A stretch of 40,236 nucleotides of DNA, from assembly GCA_024276275.1 (NCBI GenBank), contig JAJRXM010000035.1:1-40236 (forward strand). Direction: 5' to 3'. The first letter of the stretch is position 1, and every line of letters begins with the position of its first letter. The translations under genes were made by a program, and so were the position numbers. This DNA is from Candidatus Zixiibacteriota bacterium. GTDB taxonomy: Bacteria > Zixibacteria > MSB-5A5 > GN15 > FEB-12. The notes beneath the pieces were generated by a model that saw only the letters and a list, made by a program, of their open reading frames with translations, searched no databases and was not told where the DNA came from. Of this stretch, positions 24,178 to 33,292 are shown one piece after another.

Positions 24178-26679
24178 TTACACTAGTTCATCTTTACGAC
24201 GATAGTAAACTAAAATAGCACCGATCATAATCAGCGTAGTACCCAGCCATACAAAATTAATAATCGGTTTTTTGGAGATATCCAGAATTAATCTATCCGG
24301 AGGTCCGGTTGATGTTAATCCCGGGATATTTAAAGCAATAGCACCTTGGTCAGCTAATATCTGATCAATAGAAACAACATATTTATTGTTTTCACCAAAT
24401 GATGCTGGTTTATGTATAGTCTCTGTTTCTTCCCCATGAGACTTCATTGTAATAGATGGAGTAAGTTTTATTATAGAACCGTTTTTGGAAACTTCGATAT
24501 TTGCTACAACAGTCATGGAAGCATGTGAATGATCCTCACTATTGTTATTACCCGCATCCTGAGACATCTCATATTTAGAAAACGTAAATGTATAATCTTC
24601 TACTTCAACAGGTTCATTTTTTTTCAGAACTAAAGCATTCCCCCCACTATTAGACTGCTGTATCTGCTCCGGTGCGAAATAAAGGTCATACAACCAAAAC
24701 TTATCTACATACGGTCTTTTCATGAGACCTTGTAATTTCTCAGAAAAATAGAGTTGAGGGTCGGCATCATACTCTTTACCGTCTTCAATATATGTTAATA
24801 TCAATTTATTCAACGGAAAATCAATATCATTTTCCATCCCTAAATACTTAACTGATAAACCGTATGCATCGGCACTTTCCCCTCGAGGAAGAATTAATTT
24901 CTGATTAGTACTAAAAGCAGATGATGCGAGAATACCTATAATCATAATTCCAAACCCAAGATGAGATATTTGAGCACCGATTGATTTCCAAGAGGAAACA
25001 TTTTTTACTAATGAAAGAGTATTACTGACAATTAACATTACCGCTACAGCAAAAAAGAGCAGATACAAGTAATTATCAACTCCGACATACATTGAAAATG
25101 CAACAGTTAACAAAGCAGCAATAATCGGGAAAAGAAGATCATTGAAGAACTCTTTATTAAACATATACATTGCAAATGATACTAAGATAATAAAAAACAC
25201 CGAGGCAAACATCAGAGTTGAACCGAGTACAAAGTAAAAAAGTCCAAAGCTTACTGCTAAAGAACTGACAGCAACTATACCAAGTTTTGCTTTCCAGTTT
25301 TCGATAGTGCGGTTTTGGAATGCCGTAAACGGTGCGATAGTTAAAAGAAGCGCATATATAATCGCAAACGGTGCCGCAAATGTATTATAAGTTGACAAAT
25401 TAGCAGCACGAGGCTCTTCGGCAAATATATTAGTCAGTATCGGAAGTGATGTCCAGAAAAGAACTATTATTGAGAAAACAAATAGTAGCGACATCCCAAC
25501 AAAGAGAATAAATTCTTTGTTAAATATATTTAATGAAATCGGAGTATTGCTAATCTGGTGTTGTTGTGGAATTAGTATTACGAGGTTGGTAATAACATAC
25601 AGAGTTATCAAAACACCTATATACTGATTGCCGCCTGTAACAAATGTTGTCAGAGCAAAAGCAGCAAAAAGTGAAGTAGCGATAATATAGTTAAGTTTAT
25701 TTTTCACAAAGAACATGAGAGTCATTAAAATATACAGCACTAAAAATAGAACAAGATATTGGTTAATACCCAAATCAACAAAACTATGTACCGAAAAATC
25801 AGCAAGCACACCGCTTCGCGTTAAAAATGTTCCGTAAATAACCAATACAAATATAAATGATGACATAAGTATATTTGATTTCCGTAATGCCCCGGTTCTT
25901 TTTTCAATAATCATTCCGTGTATAAACGCAAGCGATATGAACCAAGGAATAAACGATGAGTTTTCAACCGGGTCCCATGCCCAAAATCCACCCCATCCAA
26001 GAGTAATATAAGCCCAATAGCCGCCTAGGATATTACCGCCGGCAAGCATTAAAGCAGTGATTGCTGCCCACGGAAATGCTTTTTTTACCCATGATGAAAA
26101 ATCATTTAAGAGAAGAGCGGCCATCGCAAAAGAAAATGGAACAGCTGAAAGGGAATAACCTATAAAAATTACAGGAGGATGAACCACCATCCATGGATTT
26201 TGTAATAGCGGATTTAATCCGGCACCGTCCGGTGGAAATCCGTTTAACATAGCAAACGGTGAAAGCTTGACAAGTAAAAATAAGAAAGACAAATTAACTA
26301 CTGAATAAACAACCATTCCGACATTACGATAAATTCCGCCTTTTTTGATAATAATATACCCAAAGTAACAATTCATCATAAGCCATAAAAGATAGGTCCC
26401 TTCCTGCCCACCCCATAGAGCTGAAAGTTTATAAAAGAACGGTAAGGCTCTATCTGAATAGCTGTATACATAAGCGATAACATAAGTTTCTGAAAAGAAA
26501 AGGTAGCAAAGATAAAAAGTTGCCAGCGTGATAACAGCTGTAAATAAATGATAAGATTTTAAAGCGAGATTTTCATATGTCTTATTGCCTTTTGCAATAA
26601 GCAGAAAGAAAACTCCTGCCAATACATTAAAAGCAAATCCGAGATAAATTAATAGATCCCCAGGTACATTTGGTGCCAT
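24178..26679 (-). CDS. ccmF: Cytochrome c haem lyase subunit CcmF
   Basis: The 833-residue polytopic protein has the tryptophan-rich haem-handling motif GWGGFWAWDPVENSSFIPW. It also has the family segments LWGGQEGTYLLW and LQNPWMVVHPPVIFIGYSLS, containing conserved His. A periplasmic domain lies near the C-terminus before the last helix. CcmF takes haem from CcmE and attaches it to CxxCH apocytochromes. It begins two bases after the ccmE stop, in the ccm operon. No CcmH or CcmG is encoded with it. The length is above the usual ~650, owing to a larger periplasmic section. Confidence 0.95.
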   Translation of the reverse strand: MAPNVPGDLLIYLGFAFNVLAGVFFLLIAKGNKTYENLALKSYHLFTAVITLATFYLCYLFFSETYVIAYVYSYSDRALPFFYKLSALWGGQEGTYLLWLMMNCYFGYIIIKKGGIYRNVGMVVYSVVNLSFLFLLVKLSPFAMLNGFPPDGAGLNPLLQNPWMVVHPPVIFIGYSLSAVPFSFAMAALLLNDFSSWVKKAFPWAAITALMLAGGNILGGYWAYITLGWGGFWAWDPVENSSFIPWFISLAFIHGMIIEKRTGALRKSNILMSSFIFVLVIYGTFLTRSGVLADFSVHSFVDLGINQYLVLFLVLYILMTLMFFVKNKLNYIIATSLFAAFALTTFVTGGNQYIGVLITLYVITNLVILIPQQHQISNTPISLNIFNKEFILFVGMSLLFVFSIIVLFWTSLPILTNIFAEEPRAANLSTYNTFAAPFAIIYALLLTIAPFTAFQNRTIENWKAKLGIVAVSSLAVSFGLFYFVLGSTLMFASVFFIILVSFAMYMFNKEFFNDLLFPIIAALLTVAFSMYVGVDNYLYLLFFAVAVMLIVSNTLSLVKNVSSWKSIGAQISHLGFGIMIIGILASSAFSTNQKLILPRGESADAYGLSVKYLGMENDIDFPLNKLILTYIEDGKEYDADPQLYFSEKLQGLMKRPYVDKFWLYDLYFAPEQIQQSNSGGNALVLKKNEPVEVEDYTFTFSKYEMSQDAGNNNSEDHSHASMTVVANIEVSKNGSIIKLTPSITMKSHGEETETIHKPASFGENNKYVVSIDQILADQGAIALNIPGLTSTGPPDRLILDISKKPIINFVWLGTTLIMIGAILVYYRRKDELV

Positions 26680-26681
26680 GG

Positions 26682-27122
26682 TCAGACTCCGGTTTCTCCA
26701 ACGGCTTCGTTGTGTTTTTCCATATCTTGATATTCTTCGCCATCTTCACCTTGATACTTTGAAGGGCACTTCACAAGCATTTGTTCAGCGACAAAATGGT
26801 CTCCCTCGGTTTTTCCTTTCAAAACTACTGAAGTAGCTTGGTCAAAATTACCGGGAACGACACCTTTATAGATAACATTCATCTTAGATGCACCTACCAT
26901 AGATTCTGCTTCTGCATCATAAACTGCGAACTCCAAACGAGAATTAGCAGCATCATAATTCTTTGTAGCAAAATCAATTTTCCCCATTACCTGCACCATC
27001 TTTTGTGATGACTTTGCTTTTTCAATAGAGACATACTGAATAGTAGTATTCAAAAAAGCTGTAGCTCCCCAAATCATAAATAGCAATACAATAACACCAC
27101 CAATAATATATTTTGCTGTCAT
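26682..27122 (-). CDS. ccmE: Haem chaperone CcmE, CxxxY type
   Basis: A single N-terminal anchor (~residues 5-24) precedes an OB-fold periplasmic domain. Family landmarks are VIYKGVVPGNFDQATSVV and the distal haem-binding segment MLVKCPSKYQ. The residue that is His in E. coli (HxxxY) is Cys119 here, with Tyr123 kept: the CxxxY variant known from archaea and Desulfovibrio-type systems. It carries haem covalently from CcmABCD to CcmF. The ATG overlaps the ccmD stop (ATGA). Confidence 0.94.
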   Translation of the reverse strand: MTAKYIIGGVIVLLFMIWGATAFLNTTIQYVSIEKAKSSQKMVQVMGKIDFATKNYDAANSRLEFAVYDAEAESMVGASKMNVIYKGVVPGNFDQATSVVLKGKTEGDHFVAEQMLVKCPSKYQGEDGEEYQDMEKHNEAVGETGV

Positions 27123-27232
27123 TTTATTTTCTCCTCAAGTTTTTTTACTTTTTTATCTGTTCCAAAAATAAAGAAAAACAGTCCGACCCATACGATCAGA
27201 GTAACTGCCATAACTACATAGTTTCCATCCAT
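27119..27232 (-). CDS. ccmD: CcmD, small haem exporter accessory protein
   Basis: This 37-residue protein begins MDGNYVVMAVTLIVWVGLFF and ends in a charged tail rich in Lys and Glu. One helix plus a basic cytoplasmic tail, and the place between ccmC and ccmE, define CcmD, which helps release haem-loaded CcmE from CcmABC. Its ATG overlaps the ccmC stop (TAATG) and its TGA overlaps the ccmE ATG, so all three are translationally coupled. Confidence 0.92.
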   Translation of the reverse strand: MDGNYVVMAVTLIVWVGLFFFIFGTDKKVKKLEEKIK

Positions 27233-27891
27233 TATAAATCCTCCAGCTCCATTTGTTTCCGAAGTAAAAGTTGTACTCTGACTCCGATATTAAATAACCA
27301 AATATATAGTACGGTGAAAAGCGCCAAAGATGAGAAGAAAACTAATGAAATCGCACCTTCAATATTAAACTTCAAATCTGAATTTATAATTGAATCATTA
27401 GGATGCAGCGTCGGTACCATGCGTGGGACTATAAAGATTAAAAAAGGTACCGTAACAAAAGCAAAAATTGAATACACCGCAGATAGTGCAGCTCTTTTTT
27501 CCTCGATATCAATCGCACCTCTTAAGGCAAAATATGCCCCATAAATGAGTAGAAGAATAAAGATAGAAGTCTGTCTCGGGTCCCAGTTCCAATACATACC
27601 CCATGTTACTTTAGCAAACATCGCCCCGGTAACTGTTGCTAAAACACAAAAGATAAAACCGAGTTTAGCGGCAATCATTGCCATATCATCATATTTTAAA
27701 TCTTTTTTCTGTAAATATCTAATAGAATAAAACATCGACATGGCAAATGCAATCACGCAAATCCATGCTTGTGGGATATGATAATAGAAAATTCTGCTTG
27801 ATTCACCTATCTGCTGTTGAGGCGCAGGAAGTGCAAAAGAGAAGTAAATCATAATAGACATAAAGACAAATAAAACTAATTTCCACCACAT
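27232..27891 (-). CDS. ccmC: Haem exporter subunit CcmC
   Basis: The 219-residue protein has six hydrophobic segments and the WWD-type motif WGMYWNWDPRQTSIFILLL. Flanking His residues occur in FYYHIPQAW and near VPTLHPNDS. CcmC presents haem to CcmE. The position between ccmB and ccmD, and the size, distinguish it from CcmF and from CcsA of system II. A 108-base gap precedes it after ccmB. Confidence 0.93.
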   Translation of the reverse strand: MWWKLVLFVFMSIMIYFSFALPAPQQQIGESSRIFYYHIPQAWICVIAFAMSMFYSIRYLQKKDLKYDDMAMIAAKLGFIFCVLATVTGAMFAKVTWGMYWNWDPRQTSIFILLLIYGAYFALRGAIDIEEKRAALSAVYSIFAFVTVPFLIFIVPRMVPTLHPNDSIINSDLKFNIEGAISLVFFSSLALFTVLYIWLFNIGVRVQLLLRKQMELEDL

Positions 27892-27999
27892 CTTTCAATT
27901 TCTCCAAACAATCAATTTCCTTGTAAATCATTATACAACTAAAATTTAAAAAAGCAACAAAATTCGGAAGATTGGGCTTTTTTTCACAAGCTTTTCATT

Positions 28000-28689
28000 T
28001 TACTCACGCCATACAAACTTAAATAACAGGAGTGAAATAGTAGTCATAACAACAACATAGGCGATTAAAAACTGTATTTCTGATGATACCGAGCTGAGAG
28101 AATTATTATCTAAAATTTTCTCGGTTGCCCCGACTAAGACCATTAATAAAACCATAAGAATCGGAAAAGATACGACCGCAAACAATGCACCTTTGACCGA
28201 TGCTTTTGAAATAATTGCCGCTACAAGAGTTGTTGCCGATACCAGCCCGAAAACCCCTAGGGTTAAAATAACCACAAACGGTAGAATATTTTCTGTTGGT
28301 GCATCGGTAAATATAAAAAACATCGGCGTTATAATTGATGTCATAGTTATTAACAGAGTCAGATTAAATAATAGTTTTCCAATATATATAGAATTCGGTT
28401 CTGCCGTTAAATTTAATATAAGTGATGTACCGGTTTCTTCTTCTCTAATAAATGTCTGAGCCAAACCGGACATCGCCGAGAAAAACATAATAATCCAAAA
28501 CAATGCAGATAAAAGTTTAGGGGACAAACCGGACTGCCCTAATGAAAAAGACACAACAGTCAATGTTGTTACTCCGAACATTAGAATAGCATTCAAAGCA
28601 TTTTTCGTGCGAAGCTCCATCCGAAGGTCTTTAAAATAGACCGCAAGAGAACGGCTAAGTAAGCCTGACGATGTCTTTGGCAAGATCAT
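28000..28689 (-). CDS. ccmB: Haem exporter subunit CcmB
   Basis: The 229-residue membrane protein has six helices. Its N-terminus SRSLAVYFKDLRMELRTKNA and the motif EEETGTSLILNLTAEPNSIY (normally '.E...G.LE.L.L.P.....') match CcmB, the permease partner of CcmA. Its ATG lies within the end of ccmA, overlapping by 35 bases. Confidence 0.9.
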   Translation of the reverse strand: MILPKTSSGLLSRSLAVYFKDLRMELRTKNALNAILMFGVTTLTVVSFSLGQSGLSPKLLSALFWIIMFFSAMSGLAQTFIREEETGTSLILNLTAEPNSIYIGKLLFNLTLLITMTSIITPMFFIFTDAPTENILPFVVILTLGVFGLVSATTLVAAIISKASVKGALFAVVSFPILMVLLMVLVGATEKILDNNSLSSVSSEIQFLIAYVVVMTTISLLLFKFVWRE

Positions 28690-29278
28690 ACTCCTCTTTT
28701 TCGTTGGTGGCTATTAAGATAATTGAACTGGAACGATATTCTTCAACTATGTCAAACACAATTTTCTTTCCGTCATCATCCAAATTTGATGTCGGTTCAT
28801 CTAAAAATAAAAACTCGGGCTTTTTAAGAAGTGCTACAGCGTATTTCAGACGTTGTTTCATTCCCGATGAATACCCCATGACATAATCCATGCCTCTCCC
28901 CTCCAGACCGACTTTCTCTAAGAGAGCATTAATCTCTTTACCGGTAACATGGAAACCGGCAACAGTTGAGAAAAAAATAAGATTCTCTTCGGCGGTAAGA
29001 TGGTCATAGAGATTTAAATAGGGAGATACAAATGAGATGTAGCTTCTAAAAATATCATCAGATAAAACTGTTTGATCTTCTATGTATTGTACTACCCCCT
29101 TTGAGGGTGTCAAAAGAGCAAGGATTACTTTTAAGAGAGTCGATTTCCCGGAACCGTTAGAGCCGACAATAGCTATAGAATCGCCTGTAAACAGCTCAAA
29201 ATTGATTTTTGAGAAGACTTTACGTTCCCCAAACCGCTTGCCGACATCTTCGACTTTTAAACTATACATACTATCCAT
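28655..29278 (-). CDS. ccmA: ABC transporter ATPase CcmA of cytochrome c maturation
   Basis: Walker A is GSNGSGKST, the signature YSSGMKQRL, and Walker B FLFLDEPTSNLDD. The open frame extends upstream to 29377, but the first 33 residues do not look like an ABC protein. The ATG at 29278 (or 29269) gives a normal ~205-residue CcmA. It hydrolyses ATP to release holo-CcmE from the CcmCD complex. It overlaps ccmB by 35 bases. Confidence 0.9.
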   Translation of the reverse strand: MDSMYSLKVEDVGKRFGERKVFSKINFELFTGDSIAIVGSNGSGKSTLLKVILALLTPSKGVVQYIEDQTVLSDDIFRSYISFVSPYLNLYDHLTAEENLIFFSTVAGFHVTGKEINALLEKVGLEGRGMDYVMGYSSGMKQRLKYAVALLKKPEFLFLDEPTSNLDDDGKKIVFDIVEEYRSSSIILIATNEKEEYDLAKDIVRLT

Positions 29279-29381
29279 ATCGGTTTTCAACGTACGGATT
29301 GACAGGTAAAATGCAACAAAAAAAAGTCTGAAAGCTAATTTATTTATAAGTCGAGTTGTGTGAAATAGTAATATCAAATAT

Positions 29382-29412
29382 AAAAAAAAGGAACAGGCTT
29401 CACCTATTCCTT
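29382..29412 (-). terminator. Rho-independent terminator between the DUF1573 gene and ccmA
   Basis: On the minus strand AAGGAATAGG, loop TGAAG, CCTGTTCCTT form a 10-bp stem with one G-U pair, then six further Us. It lies 49 bases after the DUF1573 stop, so ccmABCDEF probably starts from its own promoter or by read-through. Confidence 0.88.
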
Positions 29413-29460
29413 ACAAATTTATCGGTACTCAAACTGAAACGATAAAACAGACTGTATGTC

Positions 29461-30159
29461 TTATTCTTTTATGTTACGGATAATTCTTCGAATCGGAAGT
29501 GACACTCTGGTGCGGAAATCATCGTTGATTTCAATAGTAAATGAAGAATCAAATTCTTTGTCGAGCTTGTCTTTGTGAATTGTAATCATTCCGTCAATAG
29601 ATTCGCCCGCCTTGATTTTTTTAGGCATCTTCACATCAAATGCTTTCCCATCAATATCAACCAATGTTATTTCGTAGTCTTTGTCTGACTTGTTTACTAA
29701 TTGAAATTTAGCTTTTCTTCTCGGCTTTTTAGTATACTGCGAAACATCTAACTTAAACGGTTCAAAACCGACAGGTCCGATAGATTCAGGTTTCGGAAAC
29801 AATTCCGCATCAATTCTCAGATATACTTTTTCGTCAGAGATATTTGTTTCGAGATACGGTTTTTTTGCTACAAAACCGCGAAAAGATTTTGTCGCAAATA
29901 TAATCTCAAGCGATGTTGAGTCGCCCGGTGCCAAAACTGAATCCTGAAGTGGTGCTTTTGTACAGCCGCAGCCCGGGATAATTTTTTCGATAACCAATGT
30001 ATCGGTACCGACTGATTTAATCCAAAAAGTATGACTTACTTTTGCTTTTTGAGGTGCTTTACCAAAATTAAAAGATGATTCGGGTATCTCTATCTGCGGG
30101 GCGGCATACAGAGAAACAGTTAATGATAAACATATAATCAAAAAGATAAATCTTTTCAT
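29461..30159 (-). CDS. Exported DUF1573 domain protein
   Basis: A signal peptide (to about LYAAP) is followed by the typical DUF1573 start: ESSFNFGKAPQKAKVSHTFW, then VIEKIIPGCGCTKAPL. The second half is another beta domain (KKPRRKAKFQLVNKSDKDYE). Proteins of this family are periplasmic or surface beta-sandwich proteins of unknown function, abundant in Bacteroidetes and relatives. It lies 37 bases after lepB and before the ccm operon. Confidence 0.85.
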   Translation of the reverse strand: MKRFIFLIICLSLTVSLYAAPQIEIPESSFNFGKAPQKAKVSHTFWIKSVGTDTLVIEKIIPGCGCTKAPLQDSVLAPGDSTSLEIIFATKSFRGFVAKKPYLETNISDEKVYLRIDAELFPKPESIGPVGFEPFKLDVSQYTKKPRRKAKFQLVNKSDKDYEITLVDIDGKAFDVKMPKKIKAGESIDGMITIHKDKLDKEFDSSFTIEINDDFRTRVSLPIRRIIRNIKE

Positions 30160-30196
30160 TTTAAGAACTCCACACTAATAAATTAAAATAAAATTG

Positions 30197-30892
30197 TCAG
30201 CTAATAATATTAAACAATCTTGACCATCGTACTTTCTGTACAAAATGAACAGTATTATAAATAAACATTCTCGGAACAGACAATGGGTCATTAATCGAAA
30301 CATCAGGAGACGGATAAATACCATCATTCCACGACCAGTGAATCATGAGTGCTTCACCGAGAATATTCTTTCTCGGAACAGTACCCCAAAAACGGGAGTC
30401 CGATGAATTGTCCCTGTTATCACCCATCATAAAAAAATTATCCTTTGGAATTACATACGGACCAAAGTTATCGGGAGAATCCTGCCCGCCACGTTTTCTT
30501 GGTTTGATATTTGGGTTGAGATATTTTCCGTGTTCAGGCAGTTTGAAAACTTTGCCGTTGACCATCACTACTCTATCTTTGATTTCTAAGGTGTCTCCTC
30601 CAACAGCGACACAACGCTTGATATATTTTGTGATACCATCTTGCGGGTATATAAAAATAACAACATCACCTTGTACAGGGTCTGAAATAGCAGGCAGTTG
30701 CCAATCTACAAACGGTAATCTGGCACCATAAATAAATTTGTTGGCTAATAGAAAATCTCCGACTAAAAGAGTATCCTCCATAGATTCAGAGGGTATTTTA
30801 TATGCTTCGACTACGGATGTTTTTATAAACACAGCCATAATGATAGCAAATAATAACTGTTTTAAGTTTTCCCAAACGGCATCTGAATTCAT
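30197..30892 (-). CDS. lepB: Signal peptidase I
   Basis: The 231-residue protein has one N-terminal membrane helix. Catalytic Ser37 is in YKIPSESMEDTLL and general-base Lys92 in KYIKRCVAVGGDTLEI. The conserved box MMGDNRDNSSDSRFWG and the following VPRKNILGEA are also present. It removes signal peptides from exported proteins on the periplasmic face. It is shorter than the E. coli enzyme and lacks the second helix, as in many non-enteric bacteria. It lies 72 bases after rseP in the same direction. Confidence 0.95.
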   Translation of the reverse strand: MNSDAVWENLKQLLFAIIMAVFIKTSVVEAYKIPSESMEDTLLVGDFLLANKFIYGARLPFVDWQLPAISDPVQGDVVIFIYPQDGITKYIKRCVAVGGDTLEIKDRVVMVNGKVFKLPEHGKYLNPNIKPRKRGGQDSPDNFGPYVIPKDNFFMMGDNRDNSSDSRFWGTVPRKNILGEALMIHWSWNDGIYPSPDVSINDPLSVPRMFIYNTVHFVQKVRWSRLFNIIS

Positions 30893-30964
30893 ATATGTCC
30901 TATTTTTTTAATTTCTATTTTCTCTTATACTCTATTTAAACAAAATTTATTCAATAATTTTCGA

Positions 30965-32032
30965 TTATCCGGTAAAAACTCGTAAAATATCATTATAGGT
31001 TACTACAAGAATTAGTCCGAGCAATAGAAAAACACCTACTTGCTGAGCATACATTCTTCCCTTTATAGAAACCGGAGAGCCTTTTATTTTTTCAATAGCT
31101 AAAAAGACCAAATGTCCACCATCTAATACCGGAATCGGTAGGATATTCAGCACTCCCAAATTAACTGATAATAATGCCATGAAAAACAGAAGCGGGACTA
31201 TTCCCTCTTTGGCGACATTTCCTGATTGTTTGGCAATAAAGACCGGACCGCCAAGTTCTTTTACAGAAACTTCGGCCGTAATTAAACTTTTTACCGTATT
31301 AAAAGTCAGCATCACAAAAAAGTTAGCTTTATCAAAACCGGCAACAACTGCATCAACAGCCCCCATATATTCATACGATGACGGTTTTGCGGCAAACCCG
31401 ATTATACCGAGCGTGTCAACACCTCCATCAGCATTTGGAGCTTCCACCATTGTAGTAGTAATAGTCTTACTTACAGTATCCGTTCCCCGAACCCATTGCA
31501 GTTCAAGGTCAGAGTTAACAATTTTATATATCTGAAATCTTAATGAATCAAAATTTTGGACAGAGGCACCGTTTAATCCGATTATCCTATCATCGGTTTG
31601 TAAACCTGCGGCAAATGCCGGCTTTTCTTCATCAACAACACCGACAACAATTTGATTATCTTCATACACAGGTTTACCGCTAAAATAGAATAAGCCGATA
31701 AAAATGACGACTGCTAAAGCGTAATTAAAAAATGGTCCCGCAAAAAGAACTGCAGCTCTGGTACCGACAGATTTTGACATAAATTCATTATCTGCTCCGG
31801 TCGATTCTTCCTCGGGGTTTTCCCCTGCCATTTTCACAAATCCGCCGAGAGGAATTGCACCAATACAGTATTCGGTTTCACCGTACTTCCTTTTGAAAAT
31901 ATACGGTGGGAACCCGATTGAGAATTTCTCTACAAAAATCCCCGCTCTTTTAGCGACTAAAAAATGTCCCAGTTCATGAATAAACACTAAAACACCTAAT
32001 ACAAATACAAATGAAACAAGAGTCATTAACAT
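30965..32032 (-). CDS. rseP: Site-2 zinc metalloprotease RseP
   Basis: The HExxH motif is His19-Glu-Leu-Gly-His23 in FIHELGHFLVA and the third ligand is Asp304 in PVLDGGHL. A single PDZ-like domain lies between (AFAAGLQTDDRIIGLNGASV). There are four membrane helices. At 355 residues it is shorter than the two-PDZ E. coli form and matches the YluC/single-PDZ type. It cuts anti-sigma factors and remnant signal peptides within the membrane. It overlaps dxr by 7 bases, the usual coupling. Confidence 0.95.
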   Translation of the reverse strand: MLMTLVSFVFVLGVLVFIHELGHFLVAKRAGIFVEKFSIGFPPYIFKRKYGETEYCIGAIPLGGFVKMAGENPEEESTGADNEFMSKSVGTRAAVLFAGPFFNYALAVVIFIGLFYFSGKPVYEDNQIVVGVVDEEKPAFAAGLQTDDRIIGLNGASVQNFDSLRFQIYKIVNSDLELQWVRGTDTVSKTITTTMVEAPNADGGVDTLGIIGFAAKPSSYEYMGAVDAVVAGFDKANFFVMLTFNTVKSLITAEVSVKELGGPVFIAKQSGNVAKEGIVPLLFFMALLSVNLGVLNILPIPVLDGGHLVFLAIEKIKGSPVSIKGRMYAQQVGVFLLLGLILVVTYNDILRVFTG

Positions 32033-33192
32033 ACAAATTTTCCTATCAGTTCGTCTGCTGTTTTACGAGCAGTTTTATCAGCTTCTAAAATATCCAGTAA
32101 ATTTGGTTGAGATACAATATTAAAATTTTGAAGCGTATCTTCTATACAATTAGTTATATCGGTAAAATGAATTTTTTCTTTCAGAAAAGCATCAACAGCA
32201 ACCTCGTTTGCAGCATTAAAAACAGCCGGTGCAGTACCGCCTTTTTCAGCGCAATGAAAGGCTAGTTTGAGAGCTTTAAATTTATCTAAATCAGGTTCTT
32301 CAAATGATAAATCAGGTAATTTAGTGAAATCCAAGGCTCCAAAAGGAGATTCTACTCTATCAGGCCAAAACAAAGCATAACTGATAGGAAGTTTCATATC
32401 AGGATTAGAAAGTTGGGCTATCACAGATGAATCATTAAATTCTACCATCGAATGAATAATTGACTGTGGATGAATAACGACTTTTACTTTGGATGCAGGG
32501 ATATTAAACAAAACAACTGCTTCCATAACCTCAAGCCCTTTATTGGCAAGAGTAGCCGAGTCTATTGTAATTTTCTGCCCCATTTTCCAAGTAGGATGAT
32601 TCAGAGCTTGGGCCTTCGTAATTTGCGAAAACTGTTCTTTCGGAAGTGACCGAAAAGGACCGCCGGAGGCAGTAATAATAACATTTTTCAGCTCGTTTTC
32701 TTTACCTGCCATTGCTGATTGCCATATAGCGGAATGTTCTGAATCTATCGGTAAAATCTTTGCTTTTGTTTTTTTGATAATCTCAGGGAATAATGGTCCA
32801 CCGCAAACAAGAGATTCTTTATTTGCGACCGCCAAAGTTCTCCCTTGCTTAACTGTTTCTAAAGAAACGAGCAAACCGGCGGCACCTACAACAGCATTCA
32901 CAACGATATCTACATAATAAAATTGAGCAAACTTGATTAACTCTTTTTCACCGAACAAAAGAGTGACCTCTTCATTTTTCAAAAGAGTTTTCAGCAGGTC
33001 AGCTTTTGACTCATCGACCAAACAAAGAGCTTCCGGTTTGTACTTATGGTACTGTTGTACCAGAAGTTCGACATTGGAAAACGCTGCTAATCCCCGAATA
33101 ACAAACTGCCCGGGATGAGCATCCACGACTTCAAGTGTCGATTTACCGATTGAACCTGTAGAGCCTAATATAAGTAGATTTTTAGGTACCAT
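32026..33192 (-). CDS. dxr: 1-deoxy-D-xylulose 5-phosphate reductoisomerase
   Basis: The 388 residues have the NADPH site GSTGSIGKSTLEVVDAHP, then AVANKESLVCGG and the metal/substrate loop PIDSEHSAIWQ. The signature NHPTWKMGQKITIDSATLAN and GLEVMEAVVLF follow. It makes 2-C-methylerythritol 4-phosphate in the non-mevalonate isoprenoid pathway. The length is normal. The order dxr-rseP is conserved in many bacteria. The ATG lies about 50 bases downstream of the preceding terminator. Confidence 0.97.
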   Translation of the reverse strand: MVPKNLLILGSTGSIGKSTLEVVDAHPGQFVIRGLAAFSNVELLVQQYHKYKPEALCLVDESKADLLKTLLKNEEVTLLFGEKELIKFAQFYYVDIVVNAVVGAAGLLVSLETVKQGRTLAVANKESLVCGGPLFPEIIKKTKAKILPIDSEHSAIWQSAMAGKENELKNVIITASGGPFRSLPKEQFSQITKAQALNHPTWKMGQKITIDSATLANKGLEVMEAVVLFNIPASKVKVVIHPQSIIHSMVEFNDSSVIAQLSNPDMKLPISYALFWPDRVESPFGALDFTKLPDLSFEEPDLDKFKALKLAFHCAEKGGTAPAVFNAANEVAVDAFLKEKIHFTDITNCIEDTLQNFNIVSQPNLLDILEADKTARKTADELIGKFVC

Positions 33193-33242
33193 ATATATAT
33201 CTAACGTAGCAAATAGTTCGCTGTTCCATTTTATTTTTTAAT

Positions 33243-33269
33243 AAAAAAGCGGGATAAAAATCCCGCTTT
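33243..33269 (-). terminator. Rho-independent terminator after the cyclophilin gene
   Basis: On the minus strand AAAGCGGGAT, loop TTTT, ATCCCGCTTT form a perfect 10-bp stem extended by further Us. It separates the cyclophilin gene from dxr, so dxr should have its own promoter just after it. Confidence 0.92.
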
Positions 33270-33292
33270 GCATTGTATATTTGCAATATAAA

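Noticed and set aside
27113-27544. 143-codon plus-strand frame across ccmC/ccmD
   Set aside because: It is antisense to the coupled ccmC-ccmD-ccmE genes.
30345-30731. 128-codon plus-strand frame inside lepB
   Set aside because: It is antisense to a fully conserved signal peptidase and has no start signal.
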